Origin: Candidatus Poribacteria bacterium
GTDB lineage: Bacteria; Poribacteria; WGA-4E; WGA-3G
Length of the DNA stretch: 14,761 bases
Reading direction: 5' to 3'
NCBI GenBank assembly: GCA_028818995.1
Contig: JAPPMR010000920.1
Coordinates: 1 to 14,761, forward strand
This document shows, piece after piece, positions 1-5,622 of this stretch. The stretch's first letter is position 1. Every line of letters starts with the position of its first letter. The translations under genes and the position numbers were made by a program. Under the pieces are notes generated by a model that saw only the letters and a list, made by a program, of their open reading frames with translations, did no database searches and was not told the DNA's origin.

Positions 1-127
1 AAATAGGTGCAATCATTTTGCACGGACCGCACCACTCTGCCCAAAAGTCAACAACGACAGGTGTATCCGATGTAAGCACCATTCCCTCAAATGTGTCGTC
101 TGTGATTTCAAAAGTATTTTCAGCCAT
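1..127 (-). CDS. trxA: Thioredoxin, N-terminal part (runs off the window edge)
   Basis: The first 42 codons of a minus-strand thioredoxin are visible; the rest lies outside the window. The translation starts [10 protein letters not shown] and contains [19 protein letters not shown], which is the canonical thioredoxin beta-strand followed by the redox-active WCGPCK site (Cys-Gly-Pro-Cys). Thioredoxin is a cytoplasmic disulfide reductase that receives electrons from thioredoxin reductase and reduces ribonucleotide reductase, peroxiredoxins and other targets. The start at 127 is supported by TAAAGGAG (complement of about 133-140) six bases upstream. It is divergent from the FRG gene, with 393 bases between them. 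The family call is nearly certain; whether it is the housekeeping paralogue cannot be judged from one fragment. Confidence 0.95.
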   Translation of the reverse strand, partial: MAENTFEITDDTFEGMVLTSDTPVVVDFWAEWCGPCKMIAPI

Positions 128-520
128 GATAACTCCTTTACTTGAATAATTGAAAATGATTTCGATATTTTGCCACCACGATAGTCAATTGTTGTGATGA
201 TTTACAGAATGTTATTGAGACATCCACCACCTTTGATTTGGCAAGGTCTATAAACAAAACTTTCTCTATCAGACGAATCAATATGTTAATATGTTACCTT
301 ATTCCGAAATTAATTTCCACATATAATTAATCACTTTCAATTTTAGATAGGGTGTCGTTCTGTTTCAGTCTAAACTTTGGCACACATCTATAGGTGAAAA
401 CCGTCAATCAATTTCTCTGTAAGTCTGTGTTCATACAAAGTAACAATTGACAAACGCCTCTCTAAATTGTATAATCTGATTTAAGGACTGGTTGAAGAAA
501 GAGAATCAAAACAACATCGC
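128..520. other. Divergent intergenic region between trxA and the FRG operon
   Basis: This 393-base AT-rich stretch separates two divergent transcription units. It holds the Shine-Dalgarno of trxA (complement of about 133-140) and the consensus promoter of the FRG-TPR unit (447-475). A weak minus-strand -35-like TTGACT (complement of 183-188) may belong to the trxA promoter, but no convincing -10 follows at the right distance. I see no ORF of note, no tRNA and no strong hairpin. Confidence 0.6.
447..475 (+). promoter_or_regulatory. Perfect-consensus sigma-70 type promoter of the FRG-TPR unit
   Basis: TTGACA at 447-452 is followed after exactly 17 bases by TATAAT at 470-475. Both hexamers and the spacer length match the bacterial housekeeping consensus exactly. 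The predicted transcript start is near 482, giving a leader of about 40 bases before the ATG at 521. Perfect consensus is rare and predicts strong, constitutive transcription unless repressed. Confidence 0.8.
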
Positions 521-1300
521 ATGAACACACCTATTGAGATATCAAGTTTAGCAGAGTACATTAATAAAATAAATGAGATAACCGCCCCTGGTTTAAGTTA
601 TATCTATCGTGGTCAAAGAAACGCAGAATGGCGAGTGAGTAGCAGTGCCTATCATCGCTTGTTGAAAATGCTACCAGATGCTGAACCGGAATTGTTAGCA
701 GAGTTATTCGTAGGTTATCTCAAACAAATTGTTGATGAGATTCAACTAAAATATCCTTCTACATACAAGGATTTGTCTCCATTAGAGTGCATGGCACATC
801 TGCAACATAACAAAGTCGCAACCGGACTTATTGATTTTACATTTAATCCGCTTGTCGCACTTTGGTTTGCTTGTGAGAATCAAGATAATAGAGATGGTAA
901 AGTTCTTGTGTTAAAAAATGATAGAGAGAGGATTGAAGAGATAACAACAAAAGATAAACTTCAAAAAGATCTGGATATTTTTTTTGATGTGGGTCAACCA
1001 CAGTGGTATCTTTGGTCACCTACTTTGGATAGTTTGGCAGTAGATACGCAGCGCATGACGATGCAGCAGTCCGTATTTCTATTCGGATTGCCTGAAGTAA
1101 ATACTGAGATGGTTATGCAAGAAATTGTAATTCCTCAGGTACACAAAGAACGTCTAAGAACGGTATTGGCAAAAATGGGAATCACGGAAAAGACCTTGTT
1201 CTCGGATCTGATCGGCTTTTTTGAGAGAAACACGCATGCACACCTTTACGATCTCTCACACTTGCCGAACCCTACTATGGAGAAAACCAGCGATGAATGA
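521..1300 (+). CDS. FRG-domain protein
   Basis: The 259-residue protein carries the FRG domain (named for a conserved F/Y-R-G motif), here Y29-R30-G31-Q32 in IYRGQRNAEWRVSSSAYHR. Further family signatures are LQHNKVATGLIDFTFNPLV near 94-112 followed by ALWFAC, RMTMQQSVFLFG at 178-189, and the C-terminal GITEKTLFSDLIGFF at 220-234. No signal peptide or membrane segment is seen, so it should be cytoplasmic. The domain has no well-established reaction that I can state; such proteins are often found in variable, defence-like neighbourhoods. The ATG at 521 has only a weak purine-rich stretch (GAAAGAGAA, about 496-504) far upstream, and no other ATG, GTG or TTG precedes it in frame before a stop. 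Its last 8 bases overlap the start of the TPR gene, implying translational coupling. Family call firm; biochemical role unknown. Confidence 0.85.
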   Translation: MNTPIEISSLAEYINKINEITAPGLSYIYRGQRNAEWRVSSSAYHRLLKMLPDAEPELLAELFVGYLKQIVDEIQLKYPSTYKDLSPLECMAHLQHNKVATGLIDFTFNPLVALWFACENQDNRDGKVLVLKNDRERIEEITTKDKLQKDLDIFFDVGQPQWYLWSPTLDSLAVDTQRMTMQQSVFLFGLPEVNTEMVMQEIVIPQVHKERLRTVLAKMGITEKTLFSDLIGFFERNTHAHLYDLSHLPNPTMEKTSDE

Positions 1301-2549
1301 CACGCAGACCAGCACGGACAAGCGTCACTACAATTATTTTCAACGCGCAAATTTTAGGTTAGCTTCAAACAAATACGACGAAGCAATTGAGGATTATAAC
1401 GAAGCAATTAAGCTAAACCCTACCTATGCCAAATCATATAAAAATCGTGGTCTCGCTTATTTCACCAAAGGTGAAACTGACCTTGCGATTGCCGACTATA
1501 ACAGAGCAATAGAGTTGGACTCAGGCAGTGCACATGCCTATAATAACCGTGGCACTGCTTACAGCATCAAAGGTGAGTTTCATCTTGCCATCAAAGACTT
1601 TAATAAAGCGATAGAACTCAAACCGGATCTTGCCGAGGCTTACAATGGGCGTGGTCTGACTTACCACAACAAAGGTGAGATTGACCTTGCTATAAAAGAC
1701 TATAACAAAGCAATAGAGTTGAGATACGATTACGCCAAAGCATATAACAATCGAGGTATTGCTTACAGCCATAAAGGCAATGCTGAACAAGCTATTGAAG
1801 ATATTAGCAAGGCAATAGAATTCCAACCAAACCTTACCAATGCCTATTGCAACCGCGGTAATGCTTATGTGAGAAAAGGTTTAATAAATCTGGCTTTTAA
1901 AGATTATAACGAGGCAATACGTTTGAATCCCGAGTTTGCAGGGGCCTATTGTAATCGTGGTGTTGCTTACGAGAGCAAGGGTGAGCTTAAACTTGCTATT
2001 GAAGACTACACAAAATCGATAGAATTGCAACCCGATTATGCTGAGGCTTATAATAATCGCGGTGTAATTTATAATAAAAAAGGTGAGGCAGATCTCGCCA
2101 TCAAAGACTTTAGTAAAGCGATAGAACTTAAGCCGGAACTTGCCATTGCCTATTGTAGTCGTGGGCACGCTTTTTGGGTCAAAGGCAAACTTGAACTCGC
2201 CATCGCAGATTACAACATGGCAATAAAACTCGAACCAGATTTTGCTGAGGCATATAACAATCGTGGGATCACTTACTTCGTCAAAGGTGAACCCAAACGC
2301 GCTATTGAAGACTTGAATAAAGCGATAGAACTGCAACCTGATTATGCTGGGGCATATAACAATCGTGGTGTAGTATGGTCACGGCTGCAAGAATGGGAAA
2401 AAGCGAGGTTAGACCTGACTGTCGCTAAAATTATAAAAAAAGACAGCATCGTTTCATTCCAACCTACTAACAAGAGCGTCTTAAACTTTGAACATATCCC
2501 TGGTGTTAAACTACCGGAAGACATTGCCGCAATGCTAACACCTCCATAG
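1293..2549 (+). CDS. Tetratricopeptide-repeat (TPR) protein with 11 tandem repeats
   Basis: The 418-residue protein is almost entirely TPR: 11 consecutive 34-residue units cover residues 12-385, with the pattern AxAYNNRGxxYxxKGExxLAIxDYNKAIELxPD. The last unit is degenerate. A 33-residue non-repeat tail ends in VKLPEDIAAMLTPP. TPR arrays form a superhelical scaffold that binds partner proteins; no catalytic domain is present and no signal peptide is seen. I chose ATG 1293 over the upstream in-frame codon at 1221 because GGAGA at 1279-1283 lies nine bases before it, and because the start overlaps the FRG stop (ATGAATGA), a typical coupled junction. The upstream 24 residues would only re-read the FRG gene in another frame. 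The pairing suggests the TPR scaffold works with the FRG protein (inference). A relic of a second gene with the same tail lies at 3263-3321. Confidence 0.9.
   Translation: MNDTQTSTDKRHYNYFQRANFRLASNKYDEAIEDYNEAIKLNPTYAKSYKNRGLAYFTKGETDLAIADYNRAIELDSGSAHAYNNRGTAYSIKGEFHLAIKDFNKAIELKPDLAEAYNGRGLTYHNKGEIDLAIKDYNKAIELRYDYAKAYNNRGIAYSHKGNAEQAIEDISKAIEFQPNLTNAYCNRGNAYVRKGLINLAFKDYNEAIRLNPEFAGAYCNRGVAYESKGELKLAIEDYTKSIELQPDYAEAYNNRGVIYNKKGEADLAIKDFSKAIELKPELAIAYCSRGHAFWVKGKLELAIADYNMAIKLEPDFAEAYNNRGITYFVKGEPKRAIEDLNKAIELQPDYAGAYNNRGVVWSRLQEWEKARLDLTVAKIIKKDSIVSFQPTNKSVLNFEHIPGVKLPEDIAAMLTPP
1326..2447 (+). repeat. Tandem 102-bp coding repeats (11 TPR units)
   Basis: Eleven in-frame units of 102 bases each encode the TPR motifs. 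Units are diverged at the DNA level but share near-identical blocks such as GCxTATAATAATCGTGG and AAAGCGATAGAACT. This is a protein repeat, but the block similarity also makes the region prone to unequal recombination and to assembly collapse. Confidence 0.85.
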
Positions 2550-2593
2550 CAGCGTGAAAAAAACACTCGCCAATTAGAAACCCCATTATATCG

Positions 2594-2622
2594 TTGATAA
2601 CTGGATCAAGTTGTGGTATACT
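2594..2622 (+). promoter_or_regulatory. Promoter of the DUF433/DUF5615 module, extended -10
   Basis: TTGATA at 2594-2599, a 17-base spacer and TATACT at 2617-2622, preceded by TG at 2614-2615 (extended -10 TGN). The predicted start near 2629 lies 27 bases before the ATG at 2656. The toxin-antitoxin pair can therefore be transcribed independently of the FRG-TPR unit upstream. Confidence 0.65.
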
Positions 2623-2655
2623 TTCTTCAACTATTTATAGCAAGAGGTGGATCCC

Positions 2656-2949
2656 ATGAACGACTATAGAGACATTATTACCATTGAACCCGGTAAACGC
2701 AGCGGGCAGCCGTGTATTCGGGGAATGCGGATCACCGTTTACGATATCTTTGAATACCTTGCATCGGGTATGACAATAGCGGAAGTTCTTCACGATTTTC
2801 CCGAGTTAACGGAGACAGACATTCGTGCCTGTTTTGCTTATGCTGCGGACAAGGAAAAATCGCAGGTGGTCGTTTACACAGATGAAACTTCTGTTCGATC
2901 AGAACCTTTCCGACCAATTGGTGGCACTACTGGCGGATCTGTTTCCTGA
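2656..2949 (+). CDS. DUF433 family antitoxin
   Basis: A 97-residue DUF433 protein, normally the antitoxin partner of DUF5615 PIN-like toxins. The family core SGQPCIRGMRITVYDIFEYL (16-35), the SGMTIAEVLHDFPELT segment (37-52) and DIRACFAYAADKEK (55-68) are all present; DUF433 contains a helix-turn-helix-like DNA-binding fold and such antitoxins usually repress their own operon. A GTG at 2647 is in frame, but it sits inside the Shine-Dalgarno AGAGGTGG (2643-2650), so ATG 2656 is the likely start. The family core ends about residue 70; the last 27 residues are low-complexity (RPIGGTTGGSVS) and lie over the 5' end of the toxin gene, giving a 68-base overlap that is long for this gene pair. The original stop may have been lost. 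Confidence 0.85.
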   Translation: MNDYRDIITIEPGKRSGQPCIRGMRITVYDIFEYLASGMTIAEVLHDFPELTETDIRACFAYAADKEKSQVVVYTDETSVRSEPFRPIGGTTGGSVS

Positions 2950-3139
2950 TTCTACCCATGTCAAAACTATAGGGTTAGATACAGCAACAGATGTTGAGTT
3001 ATGGAATTACGCTCGTGAGAACGATTATTTTATCGTTTCAAAGGACACAGACTTCAGGAATAGAAGTGTTATTCACGGTTACCCGCCAAAAGTGATTTGG
3101 ATCAGCATAGCGAATTGTTCTACGAGTGCCGTTGAATAA
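2882..3139 (+). CDS. DUF5615 PIN-like toxin, C-terminally truncated by a frameshift
   Basis: The 85-residue ORF begins MKLLFDQNLSDQLVALLADL and continues HVKTIGLDTATDVELWNYAR, then IVSKDTDFRN and PPKVIWISIANCSTSAVE. This is the DUF5615 (PIN-like, Mut7-C-related) ribonuclease-type toxin family, with acidic candidates D6, D37/E39, D55 and D57. Full-length members run to about 110-120 residues. Here the frame stops at TAA 3137-3139 just after NCSTSAVE, while the expected C-terminal helix (LRKHFAEIKEFAGDANVGLL) continues in another frame from 3142. Five bases stand where six are expected, consistent with a one-base deletion. ATG 2882 is chosen because it begins the family core; AGGTGG at 2864-2869 is a distant Shine-Dalgarno. 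The toxin is probably inactive, unless the shift is a sequencing error. Confidence 0.8.
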   Translation: MKLLFDQNLSDQLVALLADLFPDSTHVKTIGLDTATDVELWNYARENDYFIVSKDTDFRNRSVIHGYPPKVIWISIANCSTSAVE

Positions 3140-3141
3140 AT

Positions 3142-3228
3142 TTGAGAAAGCATTTCGCTGAAATTAAAGAATTTGCTGGAGATGCAAATGTGGGGTTATT
3201 GTCCTGCGGTAATTGGCTTAAACCCTAA
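3142..3228 (+). pseudogene. Out-of-frame C-terminal end of the DUF5615 toxin
   Basis: Read from 3142, the sequence gives LRKHFAEIKEFAGDANVGLL followed by SCGNWLKP and a TAA at 3226-3228. The LRxHFxxIxxFAxD pattern is what follows NCSTxxxExx in intact family members. It continues the toxin gene after a -1 shift between 3137 and 3141. Confidence 0.7.
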
Positions 3229-3262
3229 CAACTTCGGTTCAGCGTAAATTTGTAATCATATT

Positions 3263-3321
3263 GAACAGAAAATGCGATTAAACTACCAGAAGACATCGCT
3301 GCAATGCTAACTCCCCCGTAG
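3263..3321 (+). pseudogene. Relic of the 3' end of a second TPR-tail gene
   Basis: Codons 3280-3321 read KLPEDIAAMLTPP-stop, identical in protein to the last 13 residues of the intact TPR gene (2508-2549). The two 42-base stretches differ at six positions, all synonymous third-codon changes. Upstream, GAA CAG AAA then (A)AT GCG ATT resembles the FEHIPGV part of the intact tail but with a one-base slip in an A run, and a TGA at 3262-3264 blocks the frame. It is therefore the decayed 3' tip of a paralogue; nothing TPR-like remains further upstream. Confidence 0.7.
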
Positions 3322-3403
3322 GCATAGCAGGAAAATAAAAGACTTGAAGTACCAATAAAATTTGATACAAGATATTTTAATATTTGGACACCTTTTAGAA
3401 GTT

Positions 3404-4132
3404 CTAACGCATAGTATCCTCATGTAACGGTATAACATCTTCATGTAATGGTATGGCCACTTCATCACCTGTTTGAGTCCTAATTCTCAGGTTTGGGCGT
3501 CTTTTAAGAATGCCAAATAGTCTTTTTTCGTAGTTAGACAAGTTCAATAGCGGGAATTCCATTTCAACCAGTTCGTTGTAAAAATTTCTATCAATATATG
3601 TCAAGACGCCATCCCAGCGTGTTATAAAATCACTATCCTTTGAAGATTTTTGTAGGGCAAATTCAAGCACACCAGCTTTTTGCTCATAGTTTGAATTTCT
3701 CGCTCTGATATGTGATGAATACCCATCAACATATACTATCGATTTGGTCAATTCCCACATCATACCATCAGTAAGTTCATATTTCGGCATGCCGTGACTT
3801 TCAAGGCATTTTTTTACAAGACTTTGTGCATTTTTTACTGGCTTCTCTGTCATATAGCCTGCTGAACGCAATTTATTTTTCCTAAAAGTATATACAAGTA
3901 GAACAGGCACTCCTTCAATCCTGAATTTGTAAATAAGAATGTCTTGCGTCCGAAGAAACACAGTTTTACCTTGTTCAATTATTCTCACACGTTCCTGCGT
4001 GTAACCCCACCGAACTTTACGAAAATCGTAATCGCTTTGCACATCTTCAGAAACAATGTTGTAAAATGCAGAACACCCTATAAAAAGGAATGGAATAATA
4101 AGTGATCCAAAAAAGAAACCAAGTTTTTTCAT
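3404..4132 (-). CDS. Predicted lipoprotein of unknown function
   Basis: The 242-residue product starts MKKLGFFFGSLIIPFLFIGC: a positively charged N-end, a hydrophobic stretch and a lipobox-like FIGC with Cys20 as the lipidation site, so it should be a membrane-anchored lipoprotein exported by Sec. The rest shows no family I recognise; it is rich in charged and aromatic residues, with segments such as WGYTQERVRIIEQGKTVFLR. The start is supported by GAGG (complement of 4140-4143) seven bases upstream. The C-terminus contains a perfect tandem duplication of IPLHED (IPLHEDVIPLHEDTMR), visible in DNA as a repeated CATGTAAxGGTAT at about 3421-3452. It converges on the toxin-antitoxin module. Confident as a gene, no function assigned. 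Confidence 0.7.
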   Translation of the reverse strand: MKKLGFFFGSLIIPFLFIGCSAFYNIVSEDVQSDYDFRKVRWGYTQERVRIIEQGKTVFLRTQDILIYKFRIEGVPVLLVYTFRKNKLRSAGYMTEKPVKNAQSLVKKCLESHGMPKYELTDGMMWELTKSIVYVDGYSSHIRARNSNYEQKAGVLEFALQKSSKDSDFITRWDGVLTYIDRNFYNELVEMEFPLLNLSNYEKRLFGILKRRPNLRIRTQTGDEVAIPLHEDVIPLHEDTMR

Positions 4133-4178
4133 TTTGTGACCTCAATTTACCTGCTATACTTGACAAACCTAACTCCAC

Positions 4179-4201
4179 TATTAAGATTCTATATCTTAAT
4201 A
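4179..4201. repeat. Perfect 9-bp inverted repeat upstream of the lipoprotein gene
   Basis: TATTAAGAT (4179-4187) and ATCTTAATA (4193-4201) are perfect complements around a 5-base loop. No T tract follows on either strand, so an operator or transcript-leader hairpin is as likely as a terminator. Confidence 0.4.
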
Positions 4202-4212
4202 ACGCAACGTAA

Positions 4213-4257
4213 AATAGAACTCGTGCCAAGATTAAATCTTAGTCCAGGTTCTATATT
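4213..4257 (-). terminator. Candidate terminator hairpin after the small membrane gene
   Basis: ATAGAAC (4214-4220) pairs with GTTCTAT (4248-4254), enclosing a second perfect stem AAGATT-A-AATCTT at about 4229-4241. It lies directly behind the stop of the minus-strand gene 4259-4519. The T run on the minus strand is weak (TTCTATTTTA), so termination is plausible but unproven. Confidence 0.35.
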
Positions 4258-4258
4258 T

Positions 4259-4519
4259 TTATAGATCATTCTTATACTTAAATTTTCGTGTTAAATAAAT
4301 TGTAACATATACAATTATATCTACAGTGATACATATAAGAGGAATTGTAATAAATATATTGTCCCACGTATATGCTACTTTTATTAACTTCGTATCTAAA
4401 AGCAATATGTCCACCAATTTTATACTTATACCTATCAAACTTGATATGATATATACATATTGAAGATGAATAAACCAGTCTTTTAACCATAGCACTAAAC
4501 TGATCTGTTTATGTCTCAT
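4259..4519 (-). CDS. Small two-helix membrane protein, unknown function
   Basis: An 86-residue, very AT-rich ORF with two hydrophobic segments, about residues 21-41 (YVYIISSLIGISIKLVDILL) and 53-75 (DNIFITIPLICITVDIIVYV), followed by a lysine/arginine-rich tail (RKFKYKNDL). The charge pattern suggests a small inner-membrane protein. The start is supported by an excellent Shine-Dalgarno, AAGGGGG on the minus strand (complement of 4527-4533), seven bases from the ATG. I recognise no family. Its base composition is lower in GC than the operons on either side, which could reflect transfer or simply a membrane-protein codon bias. A chance ORF is possible, but the good ribosome-binding site argues for a real gene. 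Confidence 0.55.
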   Translation of the reverse strand: MRHKQISLVLWLKDWFIHLQYVYIISSLIGISIKLVDILLLDTKLIKVAYTWDNIFITIPLICITVDIIVYVTIYLTRKFKYKNDL

Positions 4520-4800
4520 AGCTAATCCCCCTTTTTAAACATCTAAATTATTAATTCCAATCATTAGGAGAACTCGCATATCTAAATAAAAAAGACATGA
4601 CATGCGGTTAGTCAGTTGAGGAACGGCTGCCATCCCCCGAACATATAACCACATACCATGTCCAAAATAAAATAGCCAAGTACAACTTTATAGGACTTGT
4701 AGGTCCAAAAAAGACACTTGAATATTCTAACGTAGTAAGGTATAATTAAAATGACGAGGGATGGCAAACTGTTACTCAAGTTCGTTGATTTCCTTTGTCA

Positions 4801-4832
4801 TGCATGGTAAGTAAGGCAATACTTGCCATGCA
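4801..4832. repeat. 13-bp foldback hairpin
   Basis: TGCATGGTAAGTA (4801-4813) and TACTTGCCATGCA (4820-4832) pair at 12 of 13 positions (the odd pair is T-G) around the loop AGGCAA. It is followed within 40 bases by a second hairpin. No T tract follows. Confidence 0.6.
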
Positions 4833-4867
4833 ACAATCGCTCGTTGTGAGTTAATTCTATTTATCCA

Positions 4868-4888
4868 GATGACTCGCAACGAGTCATC
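4868..4888. repeat. Perfect 9-bp hairpin with a 3-base loop
   Basis: GATGACTCG (4868-4876) and CGAGTCATC (4880-4888) are perfectly complementary around CAA. CTCGTTGTGAGT at about 4840-4851 is also complementary to ACTCGCAACGAG inside this hairpin (11 of 12), so two alternative folds are possible. Confidence 0.6.
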
Positions 4889-5005
4889 AACATAGTTATT
4901 TTAACACCCAATAATATGAATGTCAAGTAAAAATTTAAGACAATTACGACTTGTACCAGCTAACTAATTGTTTTTATTTTTTTTTCACGGATTTCGGATT
5001 TTGTG

Positions 5006-5038
5006 CTATAAACATATCGTCCCTACGAGACTAAAGAG
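5006..5038. repeat. 33-bp direct repeat, copy 1
   Basis: It begins CTATAAACATATCGTCCC and ends GACTAAAGAG. Copy 2 lies 49 bases downstream start to start and differs at two positions. The core GTCCC-TAC-GAGAC is a nearly perfect palindrome. The 16-base gap between copies is too short for a CRISPR spacer, so a dispersed REP-like element is the better reading. Confidence 0.7.
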
Positions 5039-5054
5039 GGTATATAACGTTTTT

Positions 5055-5087
5055 CTATAAATATATCGTCCCTACGGGACTAAAGAG
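5055..5087. repeat. 33-bp direct repeat, copy 2
   Basis: Same element as 5006-5038, with the core palindrome GTCCC-TAC-GGGAC intact in this copy. It begins CTATAAATATATCGTCCC and ends GACTAAAGAG. Confidence 0.7.
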
Positions 5088-5196
5088 CATATCCATCATT
5101 GAGGAAAACTTGCTGAATATTCTACTTATGTGAAACAATGTTATATAATAAGTTATTTAGCACAAGTCTTAAATTTAAATGATACAATTTCTATAA

Positions 5197-5258
5197 GTTG
5201 AGATGGAGGCAAGCCTCCTAAAAAAGTCCCGATACTGTCTTGCCTGTAAAATCTCAAC
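5197..5258. repeat. Nested foldback with a competing hairpin
   Basis: GTTGAGAT (5197-5204) pairs perfectly with ATCTCAAC (5251-5258), and inside it AGGCAAG (5207-5213) pairs perfectly with CTTGCCT (5239-5245). The inner left arm can instead form the short hairpin GGAGGC-AA-GCCTCC (5205-5218), so the two folds exclude each other. It could be a structured RNA, an attenuator-like switch or the end of a decayed mobile element; the strand and transcription are unknown. Confidence 0.45.
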
Positions 5259-5508
5259 CCAGAAGTAAACTGGGGCACAATTAACTTTTGCTTCGTATTC
5301 ATATAAAACCTAAGCATCGAACATCGCCTCAAATATGAATTTCCAGAACATGTTAGGCATCCCGTCTTTACCAACGTCCTGTTGTTATATTTATAGCACG
5401 TTACAATAGTAACCAAAAACCCTCTATTGTATTCGTATGGATGTCACTATTGCTTGTCAAACATCCTTACCAAATTTCTAAGTCCAAAACGACTAATTGC
5501 GTTATTAA

Positions 5509-5543
5509 TTTCACTTGCCAAAAAAAGTGAAACGTGATATATT
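5509..5543 (+). promoter_or_regulatory. Promoter and operator-like palindrome of the Mo-hydroxylase operon
   Basis: TTGCCA (5515-5520), a 17-base spacer and TATATT (5538-5543) with an extended -10 TG at 5535-5536 form a good sigma-70 type promoter; the predicted start is near 5550, giving a leader of about 73 bases. A perfect inverted repeat, TTTCACTT (5509-5516) and AAGTGAAA (5525-5532), straddles the -35 box, where a dimeric repressor would block RNA polymerase. The regulator is not in the window. Confidence 0.5.
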
Positions 5544-5622
5544 TTACTAAAATTGAAGAATATAGGCATTATACATTTGTTTATTTTGTTATTTAGATAT
5601 ACACCAGCAAAGGAGGGAAGGC

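Larger units (their letters stand above)
4520..5622. other. 1.1-kb AT-rich non-coding region with foldback and direct repeats
   Basis: No convincing gene is seen in this stretch. It contains two adjacent hairpins (4801-4832, 4868-4888), two copies of a 33-bp repeat (5006-5038, 5055-5087), a nested foldback (5197-5258) and the promoter of the molybdenum hydroxylase operon (5515-5543). Short ORFs on both strands lack family signatures. The composition and repeat density suggest an insertion hotspot or decayed mobile DNA. Confidence 0.6.

Noticed and set aside
1221..1292. N-terminal extension of the TPR protein
   Set aside because: It re-reads the end of the FRG gene in another frame and lacks a ribosome site; ATG 1293 has one and matches a coupled junction.
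1521..2336. Long minus-strand ORFs opposite the TPR gene
   Set aside because: They are mirror frames of the 102-base TPR repeats, show the same periodicity and have no signature of their own.
2551..2575. Terminator after the TPR gene (GTG-A7-CAC)
   Set aside because: The stem is only about three to five pairs and no T tract follows.
4751..4810. Short plus-strand ORF starting MTRDGKLLLKFVDFLCHAW
   Set aside because: Only 19 codons, no Shine-Dalgarno, and its end lies in the hairpin at 4801-4832.
5006..5087. CRISPR array with two repeats
   Set aside because: The gap between repeats is only 16 bases, there are only two copies, and no cas gene is near.
5153..5416. Minus-strand 87-residue ORF in the repeat-rich intergenic region
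   Set aside because: It starts at TTG, spans the foldback at 5197-5258 and shows no family signature; the frame is better explained as chance.
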